Origin: Pseudomonas inefficax
GTDB lineage: Bacteria; Pseudomonadota; Gammaproteobacteria; Pseudomonadales; Pseudomonadaceae
Reading direction: 5' to 3'
Length of the DNA: 64,000 nucleotides
Assembly: GCF_900277125.1 (NCBI RefSeq)
Contig: NZ_OPYN01000207.1
Span: 124,001-188,000 of the forward strand
Position 1 is the first letter of the stretch. Every line of letters starts with the position of its first letter. Shown piece by piece: positions 18,870 to 27,684 of the stretch. The notes under the pieces were generated by a model, which saw only the letters and a program-made list of their open reading frames with translations, was not told the DNA's origin and ran no database searches. A program made the translations under genes and the position numbers.

Positions 18870-19676
18870 ATGAACAAGCTGGCCGAGATGGTTCAAGCAC
18901 AGTTGCTCGATGCCATCGAAAAGGATGACCTGGTCCTGCCCACCCTGCCCGAGGTTGCCTTGAGCATCCGCGAGGCAGCTGAAGACAGCGAGATCAGCGT
19001 AGCGGCCCTGAGCAAGGTGATCGGTCGCGACGCGGCCCTTTCAGCGCGCCTGATCAAGGTCGTCAACAGCCCGCTGCTGCGCGCGGCGGTCGAGGTCACC
19101 GACCTGCACACCGCCATCACGCGGCTGGGCATCAACTACAGCTGCAACCTGGCCATCGGCCTGGTGATCGAGCAGATTTTCCACGCCCGGGCGCCGGCGG
19201 TGGAGCAGAAGTTACGTGATATCTGGGCCAACAGCCTTGATGTGGCGGGCATCAGCTACGAAATATGCCGCCGCTTTACCCAGCTCAAGCCCGACCAGGC
19301 TACCCTCGGCGGGCTGGTCAACCAGATTGGCGCGCTGCCAGTGCTGATCTATGCCGAAGAGCACAACGAACTGCTGTCGGACCCTGTGTGCCTGCATTAT
19401 GTGATCGAACAGATCCAGCCGGTGCTGGGCGACAAGATCCTCAAGGCGTGGGAGTTTCCGGAGCAACTGGTCAACCTGCCGAGCCAGGTGCAGGACCTGG
19501 ACCGGCAGACCGACAAGATCGACTACATCGACATCGTGCAGATCGCCCGCTGCATCAGCCAGCGCGGCCGCCACCGGCCGCTGGCGGCATTACCGGCATA
19601 CCGCCACCTGGGCTTGCCGTACGGCACCGAGCTGGAAGTGGGTGAACTGATCGAGGCGCGGAGCATGTTGCGCTGA
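18870..19676 (+). CDS. HDOD-domain protein
   Basis: This 268-residue cytoplasmic protein consists of one HDOD domain (about residues 20-215), with LPTLPEVALSIREAAED, the SKVIGRDAALSARLIKVVNS helix pair, TAITRLGINYSCNLAI, and YEICRRFTQLKPDQATLGGLVNQIGALP. HDOD domains are HD-related and usually lack intact metal-binding HD residues; they act in signalling. No second output domain is present. It follows ygfZ by 55 bases. The target is unknown. Confidence 0.85.
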   Translation: MNKLAEMVQAQLLDAIEKDDLVLPTLPEVALSIREAAEDSEISVAALSKVIGRDAALSARLIKVVNSPLLRAAVEVTDLHTAITRLGINYSCNLAIGLVIEQIFHARAPAVEQKLRDIWANSLDVAGISYEICRRFTQLKPDQATLGGLVNQIGALPVLIYAEEHNELLSDPVCLHYVIEQIQPVLGDKILKAWEFPEQLVNLPSQVQDLDRQTDKIDYIDIVQIARCISQRGRHRPLAALPAYRHLGLPYGTELEVGELIEARSMLR

Positions 19677-19686
19677 GCGGTGTCAG

Positions 19687-19796
19687 CCTGTGACGGCCTC
19701 TTCGCGGGTAAACCCGCTCCCACAGGAATAGCGCAGCCCTCCAAGCCAGTGAGATTCCTGTGGGAGCGGGTTTACCCGCGAAAGGGCCGGTACAGG
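19687..19796. repeat. REP pair, GCGGGTAAACCCGC type
   Basis: An inverted REP pair lies between the convergent HDOD and tctE genes. It has extended CCTGTGACGGCC/GGCCGGTACAGG ends. Confidence 0.9.
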
Positions 19797-19803
19797 CAAC
19801 ACA

Positions 19804-21183
19804 TCAATCCGCGATAAAGCTCACCCGCACCCGCAACCCGCCATTCGCGCCGTCATGCAGACTCACCTGCGCCAGGTGCGCCCGGCAGATCTCGCCGACA
19901 ATCGCCAAGCCAAGCCCACTTCCCTGCGCACTGCGCCGGTAGAAGCGCTCGAACACCCGCTCACGCTCGGCCTCGGGAATCCCCGGCCCGTCATCCTCCA
20001 CCTCCAGCACCGCTGGCGCCATCACCCGCAAGATCACGTTGCCGCCCGCTGGCGTATGGGCCAGTGCATTGTCCACCAGGTTGCTCAACAGCTCGTTGAG
20101 CAGCGTCGGCTCCCCCTTCAGCCACACTGGCGCCTCGGCTTCCAGGGCCAGTGCCACCCCGCGCTTGTGCGCCAGCGGTGCCATGGCCATGCCCAACTCA
20201 CGAGCCAACTGGCTCAAGTCCAGGCGCTGCGCCCCGCCTTCGGCAATCGCCCGCGCACCGTTCTCGACCCGTGCCAGCGACAGCAACTGGTTGGCCAGGT
20301 GAGTCAGCCGATCAGTGCCCTGGGCCGCGGACTCCAGCGTCTGCCGCCACTCCTGCGGCTCGGCTGAACGCAAGCCCAGCTCGACACGCGCCTTCAGCGC
20401 GGCCAGTGGCGTGCGCAACTCGTGGGCGGCATCGGCGATGAACTGCGCCTGGCGCTCGAACTGGCCGCGCAAACGCTCGGTGAAATGGTTCAAGGCCCGC
20501 ACCAGCGGGCTCAGCTCACGCTGCACCTGTACCACCGGCAACGCCCGCAGGTCGTCCGGCTGGCGCTCTTCCACCGCCGTGCGCAGGCGCTCCAGCGGCC
20601 GCAATGCGGCACTCACGGCAAACCACACCATCACCAGCGCGCCCAGCGCCAGCATGCCCAGGCGCAGCAGCGTGTCGGTCATCAGGTCACGGGCCATGCG
20701 CACCCGCGCTTCCTCGGTCTCGGCCACACGGATTTCCGCCATGCCGTTCATGTTCGGTTCGCTGACCGCCTTCAGCAGGCTGACCACACGTACATCCTGG
20801 CCCTGGTAGGTGCCGTTGTAGAAGCGGGCCAGCGCCGGGTAATCGTCGGTACGCGGCGTGCCTGGCGGCGGCGGCGGAAGGTTTTCATAACCGGAAATCA
20901 GCCGCTGCTGGATATCCAGTACCTGGTAGTAGATGCGCCCGGCACTGTCGTAGGCGAAGGTGTCCAGGGCCACATAGGGCACATCCGCACTCAGCGAACC
21001 GTCGCGCTGGGACAGGCCTGCGGCAATGGTCCGCGCCGAGGCCAGCAAGGTCCGGTCATAGGCGGTGTCGGCGGCCTCGCGACCGTTCCAGTAGGCGCTC
21101 AGGCCGCTGGCCAGCATCAACACCACCAGCAGCAAGGCCAGGTTGCCGAGCAAGCGCCCACGCAGGCTGCCATTGTCACGCAT
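19804..21183 (-). CDS. tctE: sensor histidine kinase TctE
   Basis: TctE senses tricarboxylates and phosphorylates TctD. The 459-residue protein has an N-terminal membrane segment (about 8-30), a periplasmic 2CSK-type sensor region, a second membrane segment near 165-185, HAMP, the HisKA box DAAHELRTPLAAL with H254, and an HATPase with EDDGPGIP and GSGLGLAIV. I chose ATG 21183, which overlaps the tctD stop by 8 bases (ATGCGTGA); a longer upstream start lies wholly inside tctD. Confidence 0.88.
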   Translation of the reverse strand: MRDNGSLRGRLLGNLALLLVVLMLASGLSAYWNGREAADTAYDRTLLASARTIAAGLSQRDGSLSADVPYVALDTFAYDSAGRIYYQVLDIQQRLISGYENLPPPPPGTPRTDDYPALARFYNGTYQGQDVRVVSLLKAVSEPNMNGMAEIRVAETEEARVRMARDLMTDTLLRLGMLALGALVMVWFAVSAALRPLERLRTAVEERQPDDLRALPVVQVQRELSPLVRALNHFTERLRGQFERQAQFIADAAHELRTPLAALKARVELGLRSAEPQEWRQTLESAAQGTDRLTHLANQLLSLARVENGARAIAEGGAQRLDLSQLARELGMAMAPLAHKRGVALALEAEAPVWLKGEPTLLNELLSNLVDNALAHTPAGGNVILRVMAPAVLEVEDDGPGIPEAERERVFERFYRRSAQGSGLGLAIVGEICRAHLAQVSLHDGANGGLRVRVSFIAD

Positions 21184-21847
21184 CGCGGTGCTCGAGCAGG
21201 TAGCCCAGGCCACGGAAGGTGACAATGGCCACCGGGTGGCCGTCGAGCTTCTTGCGCAGGCGGTGGATGTAGATTTCGATGGCGTCAGGGCTGGCTTCTT
21301 CGGCCAGGCCGAACACCTGGGCGGCCAGTTGCTCCTTGCTCATCACCCGGCCCGGGCGGGCGATCAGCGCTTCCAGTACGCTTTGTTCGCGCGAGGTCAG
21401 GGTCAGGTTGTCGCCACCCAGGGTGAAGCGCCGAGTGTCCAGGTCGTACACCAGCGGCCCGCAGCGTTGCTGGCGCTCGCCACCGAGCACGCTACGCCGC
21501 AGCAGAGCCTTGACCCGTGCTTCCAGTTCGGTAAGCTCGAACGGCTTGGCCAGGTAGTCGTCGGCGCCCAGGTTCAGGCCGTGGACCCGGTCCTTGACGT
21601 CGCTGCGCGCGGTCAGCATTAGCACCGGCAGGGTCTTGCCACGGCCGCGCAGGCGCGCCAGCACCTCGAAGCCGTCCATGCGCGGCAAGCCGACATCCAG
21701 CACGGCCACGGCGTATTCCTCGCTGGCCAGGGCCAGGTCGGCGGCCACGCCATCATGCAGCACATCCACGGTAAGGCCATGGCTTTTCAAGGCCTGGGCC
21801 ACGCTTTCGGCCAGTTGCAGGTGGTCTTCGACCAGCAGCACACGCAT
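21176..21847 (-). CDS. tctD: OmpR-family response regulator TctD
   Basis: TctD controls tricarboxylate transport genes. The 223-residue protein has a receiver domain (E7/D8, phosphoacceptor D51 in VAVLDVGLP, Lys in DDYLAKPFE) and an OmpR winged helix (IEIYIHRLRKKLDGH, TFRGLGYLLE). It is divergent from the opdH-type porin gene, with tandem half-sites in the shared 199-base control region. Confidence 0.88.
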   Translation of the reverse strand: MRVLLVEDHLQLAESVAQALKSHGLTVDVLHDGVAADLALASEEYAVAVLDVGLPRMDGFEVLARLRGRGKTLPVLMLTARSDVKDRVHGLNLGADDYLAKPFELTELEARVKALLRRSVLGGERQQRCGPLVYDLDTRRFTLGGDNLTLTSREQSVLEALIARPGRVMSKEQLAAQVFGLAEEASPDAIEIYIHRLRKKLDGHPVAIVTFRGLGYLLEHRDA

Positions 21848-21922
21848 CGGATTCTCCCTGCTCGGGTGGGACGGTGGCGCGGAGTGTACCGCTGTCGGCA
21901 GGCCTGTGAAGCCCTGTCGACA

Positions 21923-21954
21923 AACCTTTCACGCTGAAAGGTTAGCGAAAGGTT
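21923..21954 (+). promoter_or_regulatory. candidate TctD operator
   Basis: The region contains GAAAGGTT (21936-21943) and GAAAGGTT (21947-21954), an 11-bp-period direct repeat typical of OmpR-family dimers. It also contains a perfect inverted repeat AACCTTTCA-CGC-TGAAAGGTT (21923-21943). It lies in the tctD/opdH divergent promoter about 90 bases upstream of the porin start. Confidence 0.5.
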
Positions 21955-22046
21955 GGTTACCTAGCATCGCACTACGGCTGCCCTTCGCGCCGAAAAAAGC
22001 ACCAGCAAGGTGCAACGAATAAGAACAATAAACGGAGCCATCAGTG

Positions 22047-23336
22047 ATGCTGTCATCGCAACCGCAGGCGTTCGCGCCTACCCGTTCCTTTGCCGCACGC
22101 CCCTCCGCCATCGCCAGCGCCTTTGCGCTTGCCGGTGTCGCCCCGATGAGCCAGGCCGCCTTCTTCGAAGACAGCACGGCCACCTTCGAAACCCGCAACA
22201 TGTACTTCAACCGCGATTTCCGCGACGGCACCAGTGCGCAGCAATCCAAGCGCGACGAGTGGGCGCAGGGCTTCATCCTCAATTTCGAGTCTGGCTACAC
22301 CGATGGCACCGTAGGCTTCGGCCTGGATGCGCTGGGCATGCTCGGCATCAAGCTCGACTCCAGCCCCGACCGGACAGACACCGGCCTGCTGCCGACCCAC
22401 GATGACGGCAAGGCTGCCGATGAGTATTCCAAGCTTGGCCTGACCGGCAAGGTGAAGATTTCGCAAACCGAACTGAAAATCGGCACGCTGATCCCTGAGT
22501 TACCGACCCTGCAGCCAAACGATGGGCGCATCTTGCCGCAAACCTTCGAGGGGGGCCTGCTCACCTCGAAGGAAATCAAAGGCCTGACCTTCACCGGCGG
22601 GCGCCTGGACAAGGCCAAGGACCGCAACGACACCAACTGGGAAGACCTGGCCCTGAACAACAAGAACGGCCGCTTCGGTGGCTCGTTCAGCGCTGACAAC
22701 CTGACCCTGGGCGGCCTTGACTACCAGTTCACCGATCGCATCACCGGCAGCTACCACTTTGCCCAGCTAGACGACATCTACCGCCAGCACTTCATCGGCA
22801 TGGTCGCCACCCAGCCATGGGGCCCGGGCACCTTCGGCGCAGACCTGCGCCTGGCCGTGAGTGACGACGCCGGTGCCGCCAAGGCCGGCAACATCGACAA
22901 CACCACCGTCAACGGCATGCTCAGCTACGCCCTGGGCGGGCACAAGGTCAGCGGCGCCTGGCAGCAGCTGTCTGGCGACAGCGCCTTCCCGTACGTCGAT
23001 GGTGCCGACCCGTATCTGGTCAACTTCGTCCAGATCAACGACTTCGCCGGTGCCGACGAACGCTCCTGGCAGGCGCGCTACGACTACAACTTCGCCGCGC
23101 TCGGCGTGCCCGGCCTGACCTTCATGACCCGCTACATCAGCGGCGACAACGTCAGCCGCGCCGCCGGTGGCGAGGGCAAGGAGTGGGAACGCGATACCGA
23201 ACTGAAGTACGTGGTACAAAGCGGCCCGTTGAAGAACGTCGCCGTGCGTTTGCGCAACGCCACCTTCCGCTCCAACTTCGCCCGCGATGCCGACGAAGTG
23301 CGGCTGCTGGTGAGCTACAGCGTGGCCCTTTGGTAA
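22047..23336 (+). CDS. OprD-family porin, probable tricarboxylate porin OpdH
   Basis: This outer-membrane channel of about 429 residues has a signal peptide ending near MSQA (residue 36) and the OprD-family start AFFEDSTATFETRNMYFNRDFRDG. It has alternating beta-strand segments and a terminal aromatic residue (VSYSVALW) for BAM recognition. I chose ATG 22047, with GGAG 10 bases upstream; a GTG one codon earlier is possible. Placement between tctDE and tctCBA indicates citrate or related tricarboxylate uptake. Confidence 0.88.
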   Translation: MLSSQPQAFAPTRSFAARPSAIASAFALAGVAPMSQAAFFEDSTATFETRNMYFNRDFRDGTSAQQSKRDEWAQGFILNFESGYTDGTVGFGLDALGMLGIKLDSSPDRTDTGLLPTHDDGKAADEYSKLGLTGKVKISQTELKIGTLIPELPTLQPNDGRILPQTFEGGLLTSKEIKGLTFTGGRLDKAKDRNDTNWEDLALNNKNGRFGGSFSADNLTLGGLDYQFTDRITGSYHFAQLDDIYRQHFIGMVATQPWGPGTFGADLRLAVSDDAGAAKAGNIDNTTVNGMLSYALGGHKVSGAWQQLSGDSAFPYVDGADPYLVNFVQINDFAGADERSWQARYDYNFAALGVPGLTFMTRYISGDNVSRAAGGEGKEWERDTELKYVVQSGPLKNVAVRLRNATFRSNFARDADEVRLLVSYSVALW

Positions 23337-23382
23337 GCCAACAGCAGTAACCCGATAACAACAACACTCACGGAGATTGACG

Positions 23383-24363
23383 ATGACCTTTTCACTGCGC
23401 CGCCTCGTCCTCGCTACCGGCTGCCTGCTGTTGGCCGGCAATGCCCTCGCTGCCGAACCGAAACGCCCCGAATGCATTGCCCCCGCCTCGCCAGGCGGCG
23501 GCTTCGACCTGACCTGCAAACTGGTGCAGAGCGCCCTGGTGCAGGAAAAGATCCTCACCAAGCCGATGCGCGTCACCTACATGCCCGGCGGTGTCGGCGC
23601 AGTGGCCTACAACGCCGTGGTCGCCCAGCGCCCGGCCGATGCCGGCACCCTGGTGGCCTGGTCCAGCGGCTCGCTGCTGAACCTGGCCCAGGGCAAGTTC
23701 GGCCGCTTCGACGAGAACGCAGTGAAATGGCTGGCCGCCGTCGGCACCAGCTACGGCGCCATCGCGGTGAAAAGCGACTCGCCCTACAAGACCCTCGACG
23801 ATCTGGTCGCGGCGTTGAAGAAAGACCCGAGCAAAGTAGTGATCGGCTCCGGCGGTACCGTCGGCAGCCAGGACTGGATGCAGACCGCCCTGATCGCCAA
23901 GGCCGCCGGCATCAACCCGCGTGACCTGCGCTACGTGGCCCTGGAAGGCGGCGGCGAAATCGCCACGGCGTTGCTGGGCGGGCATATCCAGGTAGGCTCG
24001 ACCGACATCTCCGACTCCATGCCGCACATTCAGAGCGGCAACATGCGCATCCTCGCGGTGTTCTCGGAAAACCGCCTGGACGAGCCCGAGATGAAAGACA
24101 TTCCCACCGCCAAGGAACAGGGCTACGACATTGTCTGGCCAGTGGTACGCGGCTTCTACCTGGGGCCAAAGGTGAGCGACGAGGACTACGCCTGGTGGAA
24201 ACAGTCGTTCGACAAGATGCTGGCCTCGGAAGACTTCGCCCAGCTGCGTGACCAGCGCGAGCTGTTCCCGTTCGCCATGACCGGCGCCGAACTGGACGTC
24301 TATGTGAAGAAGCAAGTGGCTGACTACAAGGCACTGGCCAAGGAATTTGGCCTGATCCAGTAA
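23383..24363 (+). CDS. tctC: tricarboxylate-binding periplasmic protein TctC
   Basis: TctC captures tricarboxylates for the TctAB permease. The 326-residue protein has a signal peptide (LLLAGNALA, cleavage near residue 24), the TTT-family binding segments PGGGFDLTCKLVQSAL, VIGSGGTVGSQDW and GGHIQVGSTDIS, and the PVVRGFYLGPKVSDEDYAWW C-terminal region. I chose ATG 23383, with CGGAG 7 bases upstream, over a TTG two codons earlier. It is 46 bases after the porin gene. Confidence 0.92.
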   Translation: MTFSLRRLVLATGCLLLAGNALAAEPKRPECIAPASPGGGFDLTCKLVQSALVQEKILTKPMRVTYMPGGVGAVAYNAVVAQRPADAGTLVAWSSGSLLNLAQGKFGRFDENAVKWLAAVGTSYGAIAVKSDSPYKTLDDLVAALKKDPSKVVIGSGGTVGSQDWMQTALIAKAAGINPRDLRYVALEGGGEIATALLGGHIQVGSTDISDSMPHIQSGNMRILAVFSENRLDEPEMKDIPTAKEQGYDIVWPVVRGFYLGPKVSDEDYAWWKQSFDKMLASEDFAQLRDQRELFPFAMTGAELDVYVKKQVADYKALAKEFGLIQ

Positions 24364-24386
24364 CACTGGCCGGAGTTACCACAATC

Positions 24387-24523
24387 CCTGTGGGAGCGGC
24401 CTTGTGTCGCGATGGGCCGCACAGCGGCCCCTGTCTCAGCCGATGCGATGCTTCAGACAGATCGCAGTGGCAGGTTTTGCGGCCGCTTCGCGCCCGATCG
24501 CGACGCAAGGCCGCTCCCACAGG
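24387..24523. repeat. REP pair, GGCCTTGTGTCGCG type, inside the tct operon
   Basis: Inverted copies of a REP variant (CCTGTGGGAGCGGCCTTGTG and its complement) flank a middle segment of about 70 bases that has its own GGGCCGC/GCGGCCC hairpin. It lies between tctC and tctB, within a single operon. Confidence 0.85.
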
Positions 24524-24563
24524 ATTTGCATCTCGCTTGAGCGATCCCAACGAGGATTCCTTC

Positions 24564-25022
24564 ATGATCCTGCAACGCATCTTCGCCCTGGCCCTGCTGG
24601 CGGTGTGCGCCGCCCTGGCCGTCATGGCCTGGCCTTACCAAGCGGCGTTTTCCTATGAACCGGTGGGCCCGCGCGCCTACCCGTTGTTGATGCTCAGCCT
24701 GCTGGGCCTGGGCCTGCTGTACCTGGTGTTCCGCCCCACGCCCATCGTGCGCAAGGACGACGAACCGGAACTGGACCGCGAAACCCTGATCAAGATCGCC
24801 GCCTGCGTCGGCCTGCTGATCGTTTTCGCCAGCACCTTCGAAGCACTGGGCTTCATCCTCAGCGCCATCCTGGTCGGCGTACCCATGGCCCGCCTGTACG
24901 GCGGCCGCTGGCTGCACAGCGCCATCGTGGTGATTGGCATGAGCCTGTTCCTCTACTGGCTGTTCGACCGCGTGATGGACGTGCCCCTGCCCCTTGGCCT
25001 GCTGAGCGTACTGGAGAACTGA
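24564..25022 (+). CDS. tctB: tripartite tricarboxylate transporter small membrane subunit TctB
   Basis: TctB is the small four-helix membrane subunit of the TTT transporter. The 152-residue protein has hydrophobic segments at about 3-20, 35-52, 74-92 and 98-135, and the family-typical GPRAYPLLMLSLLGLGLLY. I chose ATG 24564, with CGAGGA upstream; an upstream in-frame extension would run through the REP. It is 3 bases before tctA. Confidence 0.9.
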   Translation: MILQRIFALALLAVCAALAVMAWPYQAAFSYEPVGPRAYPLLMLSLLGLGLLYLVFRPTPIVRKDDEPELDRETLIKIAACVGLLIVFASTFEALGFILSAILVGVPMARLYGGRWLHSAIVVIGMSLFLYWLFDRVMDVPLPLGLLSVLEN

Positions 25023-25025
25023 CAC

Positions 25026-26540
25026 ATGGATACCTTGAGCTACCTGGGCCAGGGCTTCGGCGTCGCCCTGTCCCCCTACAACCTGGTCACCGCCCTTTCC
25101 GGCACGCTGATCGGTACCGTGGTCGGCCTGCTGCCGGGCTTGGGCCCGATCAACGGCGTGGCCTTGCTGATCCCCATTGCCTTCGCCCTCGGCCTGCCGC
25201 CGGAATCGGCGCTGATCCTGCTGGCGGCGGTGTATCTGGGCTGCGAATACGGTGGGCGCATCAGTTCGATCCTGCTGAACATTCCCGGCGAAGCCTCGAC
25301 CGTAATGACCACCCTCGATGGCTACCCGATGGCCCGCAACGGCCTGGCTGGCGTGGCGCTGTCGCTGTCGGCCTGGAGCTCGTTCATCGGTGCGCTGATC
25401 GCCACCTGCGGCATGGTGCTGTTCGCCCCGCTGCTGGCGAAATGGGCAATCGCCTTCGGCCCGGCGGAGTACTTCGTGCTGATGGTGTTCGCCATCGTCG
25501 CTCTCGGTGGCATGGCCGGCGACAAGCCGCTGAAAACCTTCATTGCCGCACTGATCGGCCTGTTCCTGTCGGCAGTCGGCATCGATGCCAACAGTGGCGT
25601 GTACCGCTTCACCGGCGACAGCGTGCACCTGGCCGATGGCATCCAGTTCGTGGTGCTGGTGCTGGGCCTGTTCTCCATCAGTGAAATCCTCCTGCTGCTG
25701 GAAAAGACCCACCATGGCCACCAGGCGATCAAGGCCACCGGGCGCATGCTGTTCAACTTCAAGGAAGCGGCCTCGGTGTTCGTGGTCAACATCCGCTGCG
25801 GCCTGCTGGGCTTCATCATGGGCGTGCTGCCCGGCGCCGGTGCAACACTGGCTAGCGCCGTGGCCTACATGACCGAAAAACGCCTGGCAGGTGAAAAGGG
25901 CAAGTTCGGCAAGGGCGACGCCCGCGGCCTGGCCGCCCCGGAAACCGCCATCGGTGCATCCTGCTGTGGCGCCCTGGTGCCGATGCTGACTCTGGGTGTA
26001 CCCGGCTCGGGCACCACTGCGGTGATGATCGGCGCCCTGACCTTGTACAACATCACCCCGGGCCCACTGTTGTTCGAACAGCAGCCAGACATCGTCTGGG
26101 GCCTGATCGCCTCGTTGTTCGTCGCCAACATCATGCTGGTGATCCTCAACATCCCGATGATCCGCATCTTCACCCGCATCCTCGCCGTGCCGAACTGGGC
26201 GCTGGTACCGGTGATCGCCATCATCACCGCGATCGGCGTGTACGCCGTGCATGCCACCACCTTCGACCTGTTCCTGATGGTCGGCATCGGCATCATGGGC
26301 TATATCCTGCGCAAGCTGGACTTCCCGCTGTCGCCGATCCTGCTCGGCTTCATCCTCGGTGGGTTGATGGAGCAGAACCTGCGCCGGGCGCTGTCGATCT
26401 CCAACGGCGAACTGGGCATCCTCTGGTCGAGCCCGATCAGCATGTCGGTATGGGTACTGACCATTTGCATGCTGACCCTGCCGCTGCTGCGCATCTGGCG
26501 CAAACGCAGCCAGCAGCGCCGGGCGATGGCCGATGCCTGA
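25026..26540 (+). CDS. tctA: tripartite tricarboxylate transporter large membrane subunit TctA
   Basis: TctA is the permease subunit, with about 12 membrane helices in 504 residues. Family motifs include GLLPGLGPINGVALLIP, SSILLNIPGEASTVMTTLDGYPMA, GALVPMLTLGVPGSGTTAVMIGAL and the mirrored second half. It likely uses the proton or sodium gradient to move tricarboxylate delivered by TctC. The stop overlaps the next start by 8 bases. Confidence 0.95.
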   Translation: MDTLSYLGQGFGVALSPYNLVTALSGTLIGTVVGLLPGLGPINGVALLIPIAFALGLPPESALILLAAVYLGCEYGGRISSILLNIPGEASTVMTTLDGYPMARNGLAGVALSLSAWSSFIGALIATCGMVLFAPLLAKWAIAFGPAEYFVLMVFAIVALGGMAGDKPLKTFIAALIGLFLSAVGIDANSGVYRFTGDSVHLADGIQFVVLVLGLFSISEILLLLEKTHHGHQAIKATGRMLFNFKEAASVFVVNIRCGLLGFIMGVLPGAGATLASAVAYMTEKRLAGEKGKFGKGDARGLAAPETAIGASCCGALVPMLTLGVPGSGTTAVMIGALTLYNITPGPLLFEQQPDIVWGLIASLFVANIMLVILNIPMIRIFTRILAVPNWALVPVIAIITAIGVYAVHATTFDLFLMVGIGIMGYILRKLDFPLSPILLGFILGGLMEQNLRRALSISNGELGILWSSPISMSVWVLTICMLTLPLLRIWRKRSQQRRAMADA

Positions 26541-27564
26541 TCGCTCGTTGCCGTTGTTTGTCGCGACCGGGCTGGTCGGCCTCGCTGGCGGTTTTGCCGC
26601 CAGCAAGGTCGGCTGGCCTTTGCCGTGGATGGTCGGCTCGTTGCTGGCGATCATCCTGGTGCGCTGCCTTACACCCTGGCAGCTGCCGGAAATCCCCAAT
26701 GGCCGCAAATGCGGGCAGTGGATCATCGGCATCGGCATCGGCTTGCACTTCACCCCGGCTGTTATCGAACAAGTGGCCAGCCATTTTGCGCTGATCTTCT
26801 TCGGCGCGCTGTTCACTACCCTGTCCAGCGTGATCAGCGTATGGCTACTGCGACGCACCGGGGAAGACCGTGCCACGGCATTCTTCGCCAGCATGCCAGG
26901 CGGTTCGGGAGAGATGGTCAACCTTGGCGCGCGCAATGGCGCAGTGCTCAGCCAGGTGGCGGCGGCGCAGAGCCTGCGCGTACTGGCGGTGGTACTGTGC
27001 GTGCCGGCGCTGTTCAAGTTCCTGCTGGGTGACGGGGTACCGCTGAATCATACCGGCAGTGTGAGTTGGGGCTGGCTGGCGCTGATTGCCCCGCTGGGCG
27101 TTGCCGTTGCCCTGCTCTGGCAGCGCTTGCGCCAGCCCAACCCGTGGTTGTTCGGGCCATTGTTGGTGGCAGCCACCGTGAGCCTGGCGGGCAACTTGCA
27201 GATAGCACTGCCCAATGGCGCCAGCCAGATCGGCCAGTGGTTGATCGGCAGTGGCCTGGCCTGCCACTTCAACCGCGCGTTCTTCCGCCGCGCACCGTCG
27301 TTTCTGGGGCGTACCCTGGTGGCCACGGCGTTGTGCATGGCGATTGCCGGCAGCGCGGCGTGGGCATTGAGCCTGATGACCGCGCTGGATCTGCGTTCGC
27401 TGACATTGGGGATGATGCCGGGCGGCATTGCCGAGATGAGCCTGACGGCAGAGACCTTGCAGTTGTCAGTGCCGCTGGTGACGGCGCTGCAGGTGATGCG
27501 CTTGTTGTTCGTGCTGTTTCTGGCAGAGCCGTTGTTCCGGGTGTGGAATGCCAACTCGCAATGA
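26533..27564 (+). CDS. AbrB-family (PF05145) membrane protein
   Basis: This 343-residue protein has about nine to ten membrane helices and two homologous halves. Each half carries a GWPLPWMVGS/NPWLFGPLLV-type motif and a SMPGGSGEMVNLG/MMPGGIAEMSLTA motif, the hallmark of the AbrB (ammonia monooxygenase-like) membrane family. Despite the name it has no DNA-binding AbrB domain. It is coupled to tctA by an 8-base overlap (ATGCCTGA), so it belongs to the tricarboxylate operon, but its role is unknown. Confidence 0.8.
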   Translation: MPDRSLPLFVATGLVGLAGGFAASKVGWPLPWMVGSLLAIILVRCLTPWQLPEIPNGRKCGQWIIGIGIGLHFTPAVIEQVASHFALIFFGALFTTLSSVISVWLLRRTGEDRATAFFASMPGGSGEMVNLGARNGAVLSQVAAAQSLRVLAVVLCVPALFKFLLGDGVPLNHTGSVSWGWLALIAPLGVAVALLWQRLRQPNPWLFGPLLVAATVSLAGNLQIALPNGASQIGQWLIGSGLACHFNRAFFRRAPSFLGRTLVATALCMAIAGSAAWALSLMTALDLRSLTLGMMPGGIAEMSLTAETLQLSVPLVTALQVMRLLFVLFLAEPLFRVWNANSQ

Positions 27565-27571
27565 TCGCGTC

Positions 27572-27666
27572 GCCTGCTTCGCGGGCTTGCCCGCTCCCAC
27601 AGGTATTGCGCAAGGCCCGAGGGCAACGCAGTACCTGTGGGAGCGGGCAAGCCCGCGAAGAAGGCA
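27572..27666. repeat. REP pair, GCGGGCTTGCCCGC type
   Basis: Inverted REP copies with the GGGCTTGCCC stem lie between the convergent AbrB-family and ung genes. Confidence 0.9.
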
Positions 27667-27684
27667 ACGCGGTAATTCAGGCCA

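Noticed and set aside
24453..27017. An 854-residue minus-strand open frame opposite tctB, tctA and the AbrB gene
   Set aside because: The composition (His, Gln, Asp, Gly runs without hydrophobic core) is typical of antisense to membrane-protein genes, and it runs through a REP pair.
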